DNA from: JBGSKY01 sp041740995
GTDB taxonomy: Bacteria; Planctomycetota; Planctomycetia; Pirellulales; Pirellulaceae
Assembly (NCBI GenBank): GCA_041740995.1
Contig: JBGSKY010000287.1
Location: 14,420 to 78,419 of the forward strand
Length of the DNA: 64,000 bases
Direction: 5' to 3'
Part shown: positions 1-9,784 of the stretch, piece after piece
How positions within the stretch are numbered: the first letter of the stretch is position 1
Layout of the letters: the number at the start of each line of letters is the position of its first letter
Made by a program: the position numbers and the translations under genes
Notes under the pieces: model-generated
Database searches by the model: none
The model's input: the letters and a program-made list of their open reading frames with translations, nothing else
What the model was told of the DNA's origin: nothing

Positions 1-1246
1 CTGTGGAAGCCATGACCTTGTTTCAATCCTCGATCTAGGCGAACAAGCGCTGACCGGCGTTTTCCCAAAGACGGCCGATGAGACCATCACCAGTGGTCCG
101 GTGCAAGTTGTCAAATGCAACGAAGCCAGCGGCGGCTGCGGTTTGGTTCAAATGCGGCACTCTTACCCGGCCGCCGAAATGTACGGCGACAACTATGGTT
201 ATCGCTCTGGCCTAAACCAGTCAATGGTTCGACATCTGCAAAGTCGCGTTGCGAAAGCTCGCTCCATCGCGAATCCTAAATCAGGCGACATCATTCTCGA
301 TATCGGCAGCAACGATTCAACGACTTTGCGATCATACGGCGACAAAGGTTTCCGTTTGATTGGAATGGATCCAACTGGCAAGAAGTTTCACGAATACTAT
401 CCCGCCTGGGCCGACTTGATTCCAGACTTCTTCAACGCTGCCGCGTTTCAAAATCACTTTGGATCGGAGAAAGCTAAGATCATCACATCGATCGCGATGT
501 TTTATGATCTAGAAGACCCAACCGAGTTCATGCGTCAAATCGCTGCCTGCTTGGCCGACGATGGCATCTGGGTTTTCGAACAAAGCTACCTGCCGCTGAT
601 GGTCGACCGAATGGCTTACGATACCGTCTGCCAAGAACATCTCAGCTATTACGGTGTTGCTCAAATCCAATGGATGACTGAAGCAGCCGGTTTAGAAATT
701 CTCGACGTCGAGCTGAACGATATCAACGGCGGCAGTTTCTGCGTTACCGCAGCCAAAAAAGGGTCGCCTTACAAGGCCAATAAAGACAAAGTCAACAAGC
801 TGATTGCAACTGAATTGGCCGAAGGCTACGGCGGACTTGAGCTCTATCAACGTTTTGCAATCGGCGTCGAACAACATCGCGACGAACTCTGCCGGACGGT
901 TGATCAGATCAATCGTCGCGGCCAAAAGGTCTACGGCTATGGTGCATCAACCAAAGGTAACGTGCTTCTACAATATTGCGGCTTCACGACCGACGAAATG
1001 CCAATGATCGCGGAAGTTAATACGGAGAAGTTTGGTCGCTTCACGCCTGGCACAAAGATTCCAATCGTGTCAGAAGCCGAAGCTCGCCAGGACAATCCTG
1101 ACTACTTGATGGTCCTTCCTTGGCATTTCCGCGACGGCATCGTCCAACGCGAATCGGCTTACATGGAAAATGGCGGCATGTTGCTATTCCCGCTACCAAC
1201 TGTCGAATCGGTTGGTCGCCAAGTCGCTCGACGCGCCGCAGCTTAA
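1..1246 (+). CDS. NDP-sugar C-methyltransferase-like SAM methyltransferase (5' end outside window)
   Basis: The reading frame is open from base 2, so the start lies upstream. The first residues (CGSHDLVSILDLGEQ...) match the zinc-binding N-terminal domain of the TylC3/NovU-type sugar C-methyltransferases. A SAM-binding motif (ILDIGSND) is encoded near 295-318. The C-terminal domain carries the GYGASTKGN signature near 938-965, typical of this three-domain family. These enzymes normally methylate carbon 3 or 5 of a nucleotide-activated deoxysugar for surface glycans. It is followed by an orphan, a double glycosyltransferase and an FkbM methyltransferase on the same strand, which supports a role in surface polysaccharide synthesis. 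The actual sugar is unknown. A perfect 7-bp hairpin follows the stop. Confidence 0.85.
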   Translation, partial: CGSHDLVSILDLGEQALTGVFPKTADETITSGPVQVVKCNEASGGCGLVQMRHSYPAAEMYGDNYGYRSGLNQSMVRHLQSRVAKARSIANPKSGDIILDIGSNDSTTLRSYGDKGFRLIGMDPTGKKFHEYYPAWADLIPDFFNAAAFQNHFGSEKAKIITSIAMFYDLEDPTEFMRQIAACLADDGIWVFEQSYLPLMVDRMAYDTVCQEHLSYYGVAQIQWMTEAAGLEILDVELNDINGGSFCVTAAKKGSPYKANKDKVNKLIATELAEGYGGLELYQRFAIGVEQHRDELCRTVDQINRRGQKVYGYGASTKGNVLLQYCGFTTDEMPMIAEVNTEKFGRFTPGTKIPIVSEAEARQDNPDYLMVLPWHFRDGIVQRESAYMENGGMLLFPLPTVESVGRQVARRAAA

Positions 1247-1266
1247 GCTTCACCAAACCGGTCGCG

Positions 1267-1284
1267 GCGTCTCTCTGGAGACGC
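1267..1284 (+). terminator. Hairpin after the methyltransferase gene
   Basis: GCGTCTC and GAGACGC form a perfect 7-bp stem with a TCTG loop, 20 bases after the stop codon. It has no T-tract, so it may attenuate transcription or stabilise mRNA rather than act as a classic intrinsic terminator. Confidence 0.35.
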
Positions 1285-1354
1285 TACCCCCTACGCGATT
1301 GCAACCGACCGAAAATCTCGACGTTTAATCCTCCTTACCAACTGTTGATCGCGC

Positions 1355-1945
1355 ATGTCGATTCGCACAACCATTTCCAAAATCGGACGCGAGATCAAGC
1401 GACCGTTTAAAAAGCTTGAACAAAAGCTCCGCCGCAGCGCACAAAAGTTTGTGCTCAAGACCGTTGAAAAAAACGCTGCCTATCTCCAATCAGCGTTGCC
1501 GCAACAAGCCAGTCCGAACGCGGGTCTAACCGGCTTCACTGCTTCATCGCAAATGGACGCTTTGCTGCTCGCTTTCTTGCGATCACAACTGCGTCGAAAT
1601 CCTGGCTCCAATTTCGGAGCGATCGCGACAACGAACAACTCACTGCCAGCAAGCCAATCGCCAGTTGCTAATTCGCAGTCATTCACATTCGCCGATGCTT
1701 CGCAGATCCGTATGTCGTTGGACATGCGCAGCCAAATCGAATCAGCTCTCCGAGCTCCGGGTCAATCTAACGTTACTTTGCATTTGACCAACGCCGATCC
1801 AAACGCGCCAGTCGACGAAATTGTTGCCGACTTATGTCCAGCAACGCATTCGATCGCTGTCTACCGTTCTGCAACGACCACGTTTGCTAATCAAGTATCG
1901 ACGTCCAACGAATATATGATTGTATACAAGCGAAAGGCCGCTTAG
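1355..1945 (+). CDS. Uncharacterised protein in the glycan cluster
   Basis: A 196-residue protein I do not recognise. The N-terminus (about residues 1-45) is basic and probably helical, with no clear signal peptide. The middle is Ser/Asn/Gln-rich (about 65-110). The C-terminal 75 residues look like a folded alpha/beta segment ending in EYMIVYKRK. That end superficially resembles the last strands of a class I methyltransferase, but no SAM motif is visible. It lies between a sugar methyltransferase and a glycosyltransferase on the same strand, with no room for separate promoters. Co-expression with them is therefore likely. Function unknown. Confidence 0.6.
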   Translation: MSIRTTISKIGREIKRPFKKLEQKLRRSAQKFVLKTVEKNAAYLQSALPQQASPNAGLTGFTASSQMDALLLAFLRSQLRRNPGSNFGAIATTNNSLPASQSPVANSQSFTFADASQIRMSLDMRSQIESALRAPGQSNVTLHLTNADPNAPVDEIVADLCPATHSIAVYRSATTTFANQVSTSNEYMIVYKRKAA

Positions 1946-1949
1946 TCCG

Positions 1950-4391
1950 ATGTATGTTTACGCTGATATCCGGTGTCTACAAGATGAGAACTACGCTTTT
2001 CGAGGAGTCGGACATCATTCGGCAACGCTTCTGCAAGGCCGTCGCGAACATTTGCCAGAATCCTATCTGATCGGTTTCTACGATCCCGCACTGCCAACGT
2101 TGCCGGATTGCTATCGAGAGCTTTTCGACGAAATCAAACCTTGGTCGCAAGCGACTTTAGTTGAGCAGGAATCGATCTTCATCGAGCTCTCCCCGATGAC
2201 TCACGACCTTGCTGTATGTGGGCGTATCCTCGATCGCCAACGGATTTTGACTTGTGCATTGATCTACGATTTCATTCCGCTCGACGTGCCCGACCGTTAT
2301 CTCGCCAACTCCAGTGCATTGCATGGTTATACAGCCAGCATGTTGTGGCTTGAAGCGTTCAACGTATTTTCACCGATCAGCGAATACAGCCAACGTCGGC
2401 TGTTTGAATTGCTTGGCGTCCATCCAAACGATTCTTTCGTCAGCGGCGTGGCACTGCGACCAGCTTTCGAAGCGATCATGGACAGCAACGCTAGACATCG
2501 CTCGCATGACATCCTACCGATGAACAAAGCTGCTCGTGTTCGCAGTCGTCCGACCAAACGAGATTACTTCTTCTTTGTCGGTGGTGGCGATCCACGTAAA
2601 AACATCGATGTGATCCTTCCAGCCCATGCGTCATTGGTAAAGAGCGGATTCGATACCGATTTGGTGATCGTCGGAAGCTACCCGCCGGAATATCAAGCAG
2701 CGATCACGAAACAATACGTCGCTCACGAAGGAAACCCAACCAAGCTGCTCTTTCGTCATGGCATCACCGATGCAGAGCTCGCCGATTGGTATTTTGAAGC
2801 CAAAGCGACGATTTGCAGTTCGCATATCGAAGGCTTCTCGTTGCCGGTCATCGAAGCCATCGCATGCGGCTCGCCGATGCTGGCCTCGGACTGCGAAGCC
2901 CACCGCGAACTGGTGACTGACTCGAATATGCGATTCCCATCAACCGACGATGCGGCGCTTCGCGGATTGATGTTCCGAGTATTGACTGAACCGGCCTATC
3001 GCGAATGGCTGATCGAAGAACAAGCCGCTGCACCGGAACGATTCTTAGCTGGCCAAGTCCATGAGCATTTCTGGATTCCACTTCGCGAACATTTTTACTC
3101 GAAATTCCAACCGGCCAGCGAATTCGCAGGCTATCACGCTTCAAGCAGCCGACCGACACTGGCGATTATCTCGCCATTTCCGCCGGAACGCAGCGGCGTG
3201 GCCGACTACACACGTCGGACTGTTGAAGCTCTAGCCGACAAAGCTTGCGTTGACATTTTTACTGAAGCGGCCGCACCATTGCCAACTGTTGGCGTCAACG
3301 CATTTCACCCAACCAGCGAATGGGCCTATCTGTCCGGTCGTTACGATCGAGTCATGACGGTGGTTGGAAATTCGCACTTCCATATCAAACCGATCGAACT
3401 GCAACAAGCGTTCGGAGGCCCCTGTTTGATTCATGACAATCGCTTGTCTGAGTTGTACGCTTGGTGGAAAGGGCCGCACTACTTCCATCAGATGGCTTGC
3501 CGCTCGATGGGTCGCGAGGTATCGCTTGAGGAATCACAAAGTTGGATTCGCGATCCCGGAACATTGCCCGGAATATTTTTCGACGATCTGATCGAAAGCT
3601 CCAATCCACTGCTCGTTCATTCACGCGGAATTCAGAAACAGATCGCGAAACAATACGCCACGCAAGCCGAGTACCTGCCGTTCTGCTGCTATCGCGGGTT
3701 CGATGAAGCGGAATTGATTCCGACGTCTCGCCAGGCCGCACGCAAGAAGTTGAACATCCCAGACAGTTCCGTTTTGATCATTAGCCTTGGCATTGTCGGC
3801 CAAAGCAAAGCGCCTGAACAATGTATCGATGCAATCGAGCACTTGCGACATGCAGGCGTCCCAGCTATTTTGCATTTCGTGGGATCGACCGACGCATACA
3901 AAGACAAGCTGATCGCGCATGCCAAGCGGCTTGGCATCGAATCGATGATTCACTTTTGCGGAGATTGGATCAGCGACGAAGATTACCGGAACTACGTGCT
4001 CGCGGCCGACTTTGCAATTCAGTTGCGAACCCACTTTTTTGGTGGCCTCTCAGGCGCGATGCTCGATTGCATCGCATCGGGCCTGCCCACCGTCGCCAAC
4101 GAAGATCTAGCCGAAGCACTCGACTCGCCTCAGTCGGTCTTGCGGATCAGCGATCGTTTGCTCGCTCGTGATGTTTCGACAGCACTGCTGCAAGCTTACA
4201 ACCGCGGCATGCACTTTAACCGTTTGGCGGATTGTCGAACCGAGTATCTCAAGACACACAGCTTCGACCATTATGCCGACGAACTTTTAAAGGTCTTAAA
4301 GCTGACTCCCTCGCCGACACCGCCTGCATCAATTTCGCCGCCTTCGATGGCGATTCCAGATTCCTTCACTCCAAGTTTGCAGCTCGTTTAA
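1950..4391 (+). CDS. Double-domain GT4-type glycosyltransferase
   Basis: An 813-residue protein with two GT-B glycosyltransferase units in tandem. The first (about residues 1-375) begins MYVYADIRCLQDENY, as in mannosyltransferase-type GT4 enzymes. It has FFFVGGGDPRKN near 205 and the EGFSLPVIEA donor-site E-x7-E motif near 295. The second starts at about 400 with IISPFPPERSGVADY and ends with a degenerate GLSGAMLDCIASG donor motif. I chose the ATG at 1950 because an upstream in-frame start at 1920 would overlap the preceding gene and add residues without family counterparts. It probably adds two sugars in sequence to a surface glycan; donor and acceptor are not known. The second unit lacks the usual second Glu of E-x7-E and may be altered in activity. 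Confidence 0.85.
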   Translation: MYVYADIRCLQDENYAFRGVGHHSATLLQGRREHLPESYLIGFYDPALPTLPDCYRELFDEIKPWSQATLVEQESIFIELSPMTHDLAVCGRILDRQRILTCALIYDFIPLDVPDRYLANSSALHGYTASMLWLEAFNVFSPISEYSQRRLFELLGVHPNDSFVSGVALRPAFEAIMDSNARHRSHDILPMNKAARVRSRPTKRDYFFFVGGGDPRKNIDVILPAHASLVKSGFDTDLVIVGSYPPEYQAAITKQYVAHEGNPTKLLFRHGITDAELADWYFEAKATICSSHIEGFSLPVIEAIACGSPMLASDCEAHRELVTDSNMRFPSTDDAALRGLMFRVLTEPAYREWLIEEQAAAPERFLAGQVHEHFWIPLREHFYSKFQPASEFAGYHASSSRPTLAIISPFPPERSGVADYTRRTVEALADKACVDIFTEAAAPLPTVGVNAFHPTSEWAYLSGRYDRVMTVVGNSHFHIKPIELQQAFGGPCLIHDNRLSELYAWWKGPHYFHQMACRSMGREVSLEESQSWIRDPGTLPGIFFDDLIESSNPLLVHSRGIQKQIAKQYATQAEYLPFCCYRGFDEAELIPTSRQAARKKLNIPDSSVLIISLGIVGQSKAPEQCIDAIEHLRHAGVPAILHFVGSTDAYKDKLIAHAKRLGIESMIHFCGDWISDEDYRNYVLAADFAIQLRTHFFGGLSGAMLDCIASGLPTVANEDLAEALDSPQSVLRISDRLLARDVSTALLQAYNRGMHFNRLADCRTEYLKTHSFDHYADELLKVLKLTPSPTPPASISPPSMAIPDSFTPSLQLV

Positions 4392-4444
4392 TGTGACTGC
4401 ACAAGTACTGGTACCGCCTTACCAAGTTACGCAAGGAATCTATT

Positions 4445-5641
4445 TTGATTAGCTACGCACAAAATCACGAAGACGTTTTGCTGCAAAGATTCTTTCAAGG
4501 AGACGCGCCGCAGTTTTACGTCGATGTTGGTGCCGGTCATCCGACTTATCATTCCGTGACGAAGCATTTTTACGATTCCGGCTGGTCTGGTCTGAACATC
4601 GAACCGCGAAGTAAACTTTTCGATCGACTGTGCGACGAACGAACGCGTGATTTGAATCATCATGGTCCGATCGCTCAGCAAGGCGGCGAAATGACTTTCT
4701 ATGAAGTTGACGTTGTAAACGATGCCAGTGAAGACTGCGGCGGCCTTTCAACACTCGATTCAGAGTTAGCTCAAAAATATCGCGGCGAAGGTTGCGCGGT
4801 TGTTGAACATCACTTGCAAGCGTCGACGTTGACGGAACTTTTTGAACGATTCAACATCGCACAAATCGGCTTCTTAAAAATTGATGTCGAGGGCTATGAA
4901 TGGCAAGTCGTTCAGTCGCTCGACTGGAACCGCTGGCGCCCACGCGTGGTAGTTACAGAAAGCACCATTCCAACTTCGGCTGTTGTTTGTGACGAAGAGA
5001 CGACCAAATTTTTGACTAGATTGAATTATACGCCAGCTCATTTTGACGGACTGAATCGCTATTTTGTCCGCAGCGAGGACAGCGATCGATTGCCGCGTTT
5101 GGCTGCGCCAGTCAACGTTCTGGACGACTACATTAGTCACCATGTGTGGGAGCTGATGCAAGCTCAGTCCAAATCGCAAGAATACATCGCCAATATCGAG
5201 CAATTACATCGCAGCCGGATAGAAGACCATCAACACCAGTTGTCGCAACTGAATCAAAGTTTTGCACATACCAACCACTTGTTTCATGAATTGGCCGAGC
5301 AATATAACGATTTGAACGCTCGATTAAACCAATTGAATATCGAACGTGAACAGCTCACTATCGCTTCGAAATGGCAGCTCACAACAATCGAACAACAAGC
5401 TCGCCAATTAGACGAATTCCATCAGATAATCGAGCAACAATCGCATTCACTGGCCGATTCAGAGATGCGTTGCCAAGAGCTTGCGATGCTTGCCGATCGC
5501 TATTATCAGTCGGCCGAACGGCGGACTATTCGCGGCCGCGTCAACCAGATGCGAAAGCGTTTGACCGGCCTCGTACGTCCGAAAGCGACGTCCATTGTCG
5601 CGGCAAAATCGCCCGAACCATCGCTCCGTCGCGCGGCTTAA
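4445..5641 (+). CDS. FkbM-family methyltransferase with C-terminal coiled coil
   Basis: A 398-residue protein. Residues 1-215 are an FkbM-type SAM methyltransferase: FYVDVGAGHP at 24-33 is the SAM loop, NIEP at 51-54 binds the cofactor ribose, and FLKIDVEGYE at 143-152 is the family hallmark. Residues about 235-355 are Gln/Leu/His-rich helix predicted to form a coiled coil, followed by a basic tail. The start is TTG at 4445, with AAGGAA just upstream. FkbM enzymes O-methylate sugars or small molecules. Placement after glycosyltransferases suggests capping or methylation of a surface glycan, with the coiled coil acting as a scaffold or chain-length ruler; that part is inference. Confidence 0.82.
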   Translation: MISYAQNHEDVLLQRFFQGDAPQFYVDVGAGHPTYHSVTKHFYDSGWSGLNIEPRSKLFDRLCDERTRDLNHHGPIAQQGGEMTFYEVDVVNDASEDCGGLSTLDSELAQKYRGEGCAVVEHHLQASTLTELFERFNIAQIGFLKIDVEGYEWQVVQSLDWNRWRPRVVVTESTIPTSAVVCDEETTKFLTRLNYTPAHFDGLNRYFVRSEDSDRLPRLAAPVNVLDDYISHHVWELMQAQSKSQEYIANIEQLHRSRIEDHQHQLSQLNQSFAHTNHLFHELAEQYNDLNARLNQLNIEREQLTIASKWQLTTIEQQARQLDEFHQIIEQQSHSLADSEMRCQELAMLADRYYQSAERRTIRGRVNQMRKRLTGLVRPKATSIVAAKSPEPSLRRAA

Positions 5642-5642
5642 T

Positions 5643-5656
5643 TTCGCTTCGGCGAA
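5643..5656. terminator. UUCG-tetraloop hairpin between convergent genes
   Basis: TTCGC-TTCG-GCGAA forms a 5-bp stem with a stable UUCG loop, in the 64-base gap where the FkbM gene and xseA converge. There is no long T-run, so this is only a weak terminator candidate. Confidence 0.3.
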
Positions 5657-5705
5657 GGCTTCAAGAATTAGCCCAGAATGGTCGACTCTTCTACGTTGGA
5701 ATCGT

Positions 5706-6992
5706 TCAATCGGTCGTCTCGACGATACTCAATATTGATCCGTCGGGCACCAGCGTTTCGATTTGCTGGCCTGACTTCACGTCGTCACAACCGCGGATAA
5801 TTCGCTGACTCGCTGCATCGCGGGTGACCGAGTAACCTCGGCCAAGCACTTTTAAGGGACTGAGCGCTTCAACCGTCGCGGCCTGGGTGGCTAGCCGAAG
5901 CGATTTGGCCTGGAGACTGTTGCCAATCGCCCGATCAATACGCTGTGACAGCTCGTCGAGGATCTGCTCCTTGCGTAGCAACACCTCTTCGGGACGGACC
6001 AAAACTGGTCGTTCACTCAAGCGATTCAATTGCAATTGCAAGTTCTGTAGGATCCGGTGCATCGCTTTGTTAGAACGATTCTCGCTGGCGTCCAACGACT
6101 CCTGAATTTCAGACAAACTTGGTACCGCTCGAATGGCTGCGTCGCTGGGTGTCAACGCGCGAACGTCCGCGGCCAGATCGGACAAGGTGACATCAATTTC
6201 GTGACCAACGGCTGAAATCGTCGGCAAGTCGCAGTCGGCAATCGCACGAACAACCAATTCCTCGTTGAAACACCAAAGGTCCTCCATCGATCCACCGCCG
6301 CGACCGACGACCAGCAGATCGAGGCGCGGGAAGATCTTTTGTGCAAGGCGAATTCCTGCCGCGATTTCTCTGGCAGCCGTGGAGCCTTGCACGGTCGCAG
6401 GAATAATTAGCACGTCACTCAGCGGCCATCGCGAGCGAAGCATTTCAAGGAAGTCGCGAATCGCCGCTCCACTGGTACTGGTTACAAAACCTATTCGCTG
6501 GGGAAATTTTGGCAGTTGTTTTTTTTTCGATGCTTCAAACAACCCTTCGCGCTGTAACTTTTCGTGTAGTTGCCGGAATGCAAGCTGCAGTGCACCCTCG
6601 CCTTGGGGTTGCAGTGATTGGAAGGAAATTTGGTAGCTGCCACGCGGGACATATACATCGATCTTGCCCAGTCCGACGACTTGATGGCCGTCCTTAAGCT
6701 CAAATTTCATCCGCGCCGCTGTCGAACGCCACATCACTGCTCGAATGACACTTGTATCGTCCTTGAGTGAAAAATAGATATGCCCACTCCGCGGTTTTGA
6801 TACATCAGAAACTTCGCCCGCAATCCAGACGCTGGGAACGAGATCATCGACCAAGCCTTTAATGACCGTGTTAATTTGGGTAATTGACAATGGGTTGCTA
6901 CGATCGTGCCCGGGAACGTCCGTCGATTCAATCGAATCGGCTGGGTTTTGCATCGGTGAGCTATCAAAGTCGTCGTCGAACGAATATGTCAT
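5706..6992 (-). CDS. xseA: Exodeoxyribonuclease VII large subunit
   Basis: A 428-residue XseA. The N-terminal OB-fold (about residues 34-130) contains LVPSVWIAGEVSDVSKPRSGH and IYFSLKD. The central catalytic domain contains RIGFVTSTSGAAIRDFL, the DLLVVGRGGGSMEDLW loop and AVGHEIDVTLSDLAADVRA. A coiled-coil segment precedes the conserved end (SPLKVLGRGYSVTRD). The enzyme degrades single-stranded DNA together with XseB. No xseB is adjacent: downstream runs the convergent FkbM gene and upstream is about 270 bases without a gene. Xse subunits are usually cytoplasmic. The gene is unrelated to the surrounding glycan genes, suggesting it interrupts or borders that cluster. Confidence 0.95.
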   Translation of the reverse strand: MTYSFDDDFDSSPMQNPADSIESTDVPGHDRSNPLSITQINTVIKGLVDDLVPSVWIAGEVSDVSKPRSGHIYFSLKDDTSVIRAVMWRSTAARMKFELKDGHQVVGLGKIDVYVPRGSYQISFQSLQPQGEGALQLAFRQLHEKLQREGLFEASKKKQLPKFPQRIGFVTSTSGAAIRDFLEMLRSRWPLSDVLIIPATVQGSTAAREIAAGIRLAQKIFPRLDLLVVGRGGGSMEDLWCFNEELVVRAIADCDLPTISAVGHEIDVTLSDLAADVRALTPSDAAIRAVPSLSEIQESLDASENRSNKAMHRILQNLQLQLNRLSERPVLVRPEEVLLRKEQILDELSQRIDRAIGNSLQAKSLRLATQAATVEALSPLKVLGRGYSVTRDAASQRIIRGCDDVKSGQQIETLVPDGSILSIVETTD

Positions 6993-7266
6993 TGATTTCG
7001 TTTCGCAAATCTGAAGTCAGGCAATAGGTCAGTCGCTATTGGGCTATCAATGCAGCCCATTCGCGTTCCAAAACGTTTCTGCGACCAGCGCAGTTTACTG
7101 TCAACCTTTCCTTCCCAAAACCTCTACGACCAACATTCGTCGCAATCAAGGCAATCTCAAGCCTGGACCTACCCAAAATACTGCTATTCAATCGAATCGC
7201 TCAGATTGATAACCTTGGCTATCCACTCCAAACTCATTCAAACACTTGTCAAATTACTGCTGGCGA

Positions 7267-8028
7267 ATGAAAACTTACGTCATTAATCTCGACTCGGCGA
7301 CCAAACGCTGGACCCGCGTTTCCACATTGATGCAGGCAACTGGCTTGATGTTCGAGCGCGTGTCGGCGGTGGTTGGAAAGCAATTGCAGCTGCCGATCGC
7401 CGAATTTTCCGATCGAAAGTACCGTCGTTACCACGGCAAGCGACCCAATCTTGGACAAATCGGATGCTATCTGAGCCACCTTAAAGTGCTCAATGCATTC
7501 TTAGAAACGGATGAATCCTTCGCAATGGTTTGCGAAGACGACATCACTCCGGTTGCGCAGCTGGCCGACATCGTTCAATCCGCGATGGCATTTCAGAATC
7601 AATGGGATATCCTACGGCTGAGCGGTTTTCACGATTCGCACCCGATGAAAGTTCACAAGTTGTCCGGCGATTATTCGCTGGCCGTCAACGCAACGAGGTT
7701 ATGTGGCACCGGTTGTTATGTCGTCAGTCGTCAAGCGGCCGAAGTCTTGGTGCAGCGATTGCTTCCAATGCGGGTGCCGATTGATCACGCCATCGACCGC
7801 GAATGGTTTTATGGGTTGCGAGCGATGGCCGTTGACCCGTTGCCAGTGAAACAAAATCCGATCGAACTGCCGAGCAGCCTACCAGCCAACGACGGAGAGA
7901 AGCTGCCTGCGTGGCAACGTTACTGGACCGTCTTTCCGTATCGTTTGCTCAATGAAACTTGCCGCTTAGCGAACCGATGCCGAGCTTACCAAATCGCTCG
8001 TCGTAGCGTCAATCTATCAACGCGATAA
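7267..8028 (+). CDS. GT25-family glycosyltransferase
   Basis: A 253-residue enzyme of the LPS glycosyltransferase family 25. It starts MKTYVINLDSATKRW, the typical GT25 N-terminus. It has LGQIGCYLSHLKVL near 68-81, the acidic MVCEDDI metal/donor motif near 91-97, and GCYVVSRQAAEVL near 150. I chose ATG 7267 over an in-frame TTG at 7246 because the family begins directly at this strand. GT25 enzymes transfer galactose or glucose to lipooligosaccharide cores or to hydroxylysine glycans. The donor here is unknown. It is separated from the upstream glycan genes by xseA on the other strand. Confidence 0.85.
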   Translation: MKTYVINLDSATKRWTRVSTLMQATGLMFERVSAVVGKQLQLPIAEFSDRKYRRYHGKRPNLGQIGCYLSHLKVLNAFLETDESFAMVCEDDITPVAQLADIVQSAMAFQNQWDILRLSGFHDSHPMKVHKLSGDYSLAVNATRLCGTGCYVVSRQAAEVLVQRLLPMRVPIDHAIDREWFYGLRAMAVDPLPVKQNPIELPSSLPANDGEKLPAWQRYWTVFPYRLLNETCRLANRCRAYQIARRSVNLSTR

Positions 8029-8143
8029 CACTGTCGACCATCACAGTTCTGTGGCTAAGAATGTCGGCCAGGACCCGAGCTAACGCATCGCAAAATGCCA
8101 GGACCGATTCTGGTCTACGCAATGTCCGAGTTGCGATCGAATG

Positions 8144-9514
8144 CTAGAAGACCACTTCCATTCGGGTGCCAGGAATCACGACCGTATCAATGCCAACGGT
8201 GCTTGGTCGTGCGACTTGCAGATTGGTCGTCCAGCGGCAAAACTTGGTGACCGAAGCGTTGTAGAATAGCTCGACGCCATACTCATTTTGCTGCGGTAAA
8301 ATGGCTGCGGCAAGCTGTTTAAATTCACTGCTCAATCCGAGATGGAAATAGCCTACGCCAAACGCATCAAGTTCTCGATGCGGCACCATGCTGCGTCCAG
8401 CCAGCCCGCCGTTCACGACATAGCTGATTGGGTTAGGGTTTCCATCCGAAACGCCGAACTGGCCAAACACGCCCCAGCTTCGTTTCTCGTCGCATGGATC
8501 AACCCAAAGCGATTGATAGAAATTTGAATAAAGTGACCATGAACCCGATTCTTCTTGTCCAACAATTCCAATATCGGGGATGAACAGATACGCTGCAGGA
8601 TCGACGGAACGATATCTCGCGGTGCTGAAGGTTCCTCCGAAGTTGTACAGGCCTGGCAAATCGAAAGGGCGTAATCGCAGAATCATGTCCGGCACGATGA
8701 CCACGCCGCGTTCGTACAATCCTTCAAGGCCGATCGTCGCTCGCTCCTCCGGATCAAAAATGGACAACGTCGCGACGGGTTCTCCTTCTTGAAGTATCGC
8801 TGCTCCGACGCCAGCCGCTGCGTAGGGGACAGTTCTCGCAGCGATCGGATTAAAGACCAAAGACGCATTACTGAAACCACCGATGCCAGGACGGCCTAAA
8901 CCGAGTTGTGGGCTAAATCGCAACGGGTACTCATCAAGCGTATTGATCTTGCCAGCATAGACGGCAAAGCTCTCCGAAAGGGCTTGAGTCAATTTGACAC
9001 CGGTCAACGCCGTTACGTTTTCGTCAGGCTCTGGAAACGCCATCGCAATGTTGCTTGGTGCGATTAGTCCATCGATATTGTTGACCGACTGTCCAAGCCG
9101 CGATTCACCATGCAGGTCGACGAAAAAACCTTGCCACAGTCCAGCTTTATCGCCGTCGATGTGCGTCAAGAAATCGATCTTGCCGCCATACTCAAACTCT
9201 TGCTCGCGACCACCCGCCGCGATGCCTTGGTAAAATTGGGTTCCGTAAAGCTCGAAAGCCAGGCCACGATCAGCCAGAATTTGTCGTGAGCCATACCAAT
9301 CGCCTGCCAGATTGGTTCGCTCGCAAAGCGACGAACCATTTGCATTCTCGCGGTTGCTGAAGCTGTCGCAGCCCACATCGAAACTTAAGTCATCGCAACT
9401 TGCACAATCGTCGGCAGCGAGCGTCGAAATCGAGCATGCGGCGGAGATCGCTGTTCCAAGCAAGCATTTTTTCCACATGCCCGCCAAACCTTGAGGACTA
9501 ATTTTATTTGGCAT
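8144..9514 (-). CDS. OprB-like carbohydrate-selective porin
   Basis: A 456-residue outer-membrane protein. The start at 9514 (MPNKISPQG...) has AAGGA nine bases upstream. A longer in-frame start at 9613 would add about 33 residues before the signal peptide. A signal sequence with hydrophobic core LLGTAISAACSISTLA is followed by a mature Cys-containing segment (DDCASCDD). The body shows alternating beta-strand composition, LAGDWYGSRQILADRGLAFELYG near the start, as in OprB porins, and ends in a hydrophobic phenylalanine (MEVVF), typical of barrels recognised by BamA. Such porins pass sugars across the outer membrane. It lies 270 bases downstream of the HlyD gene on the same strand. Confidence 0.82.
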   Translation of the reverse strand: MPNKISPQGLAGMWKKCLLGTAISAACSISTLAADDCASCDDLSFDVGCDSFSNRENANGSSLCERTNLAGDWYGSRQILADRGLAFELYGTQFYQGIAAGGREQEFEYGGKIDFLTHIDGDKAGLWQGFFVDLHGESRLGQSVNNIDGLIAPSNIAMAFPEPDENVTALTGVKLTQALSESFAVYAGKINTLDEYPLRFSPQLGLGRPGIGGFSNASLVFNPIAARTVPYAAAGVGAAILQEGEPVATLSIFDPEERATIGLEGLYERGVVIVPDMILRLRPFDLPGLYNFGGTFSTARYRSVDPAAYLFIPDIGIVGQEESGSWSLYSNFYQSLWVDPCDEKRSWGVFGQFGVSDGNPNPISYVVNGGLAGRSMVPHRELDAFGVGYFHLGLSSEFKQLAAAILPQQNEYGVELFYNASVTKFCRWTTNLQVARPSTVGIDTVVIPGTRMEVVF

Positions 9515-9784
9515 TACTCGCATTCCTTGCACCGCCGTCCAATTCTCAACTTCCGACGAAATAACATCAGTTGTCATCGAGACCGAGTGTAAAACCAAGT
9601 TACTAAAACGCAACGACTTTCTGGCAGGCGATATACCGCAGCGTTAGATTTGCGAATTGCGGAAACTTTGCAAGCGACCAGAATTTAGCTGCGATTCCAA
9701 ATGTCGCGTTGGTTTCAAGATGACAACTAAGTCGCAAAGATTCGTTTCCAGACCAAAGGGCATCCGAGCTATCGCGGTTTTCAC

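Noticed and set aside
1267..1284. Treating the 7-bp hairpin as a full intrinsic terminator
   Set aside because: No T-tract follows; left as a low-confidence hairpin.
3621..4034. 137-codon minus-strand frame in the double glycosyltransferase gene
   Set aside because: Antisense shadow with no family features.
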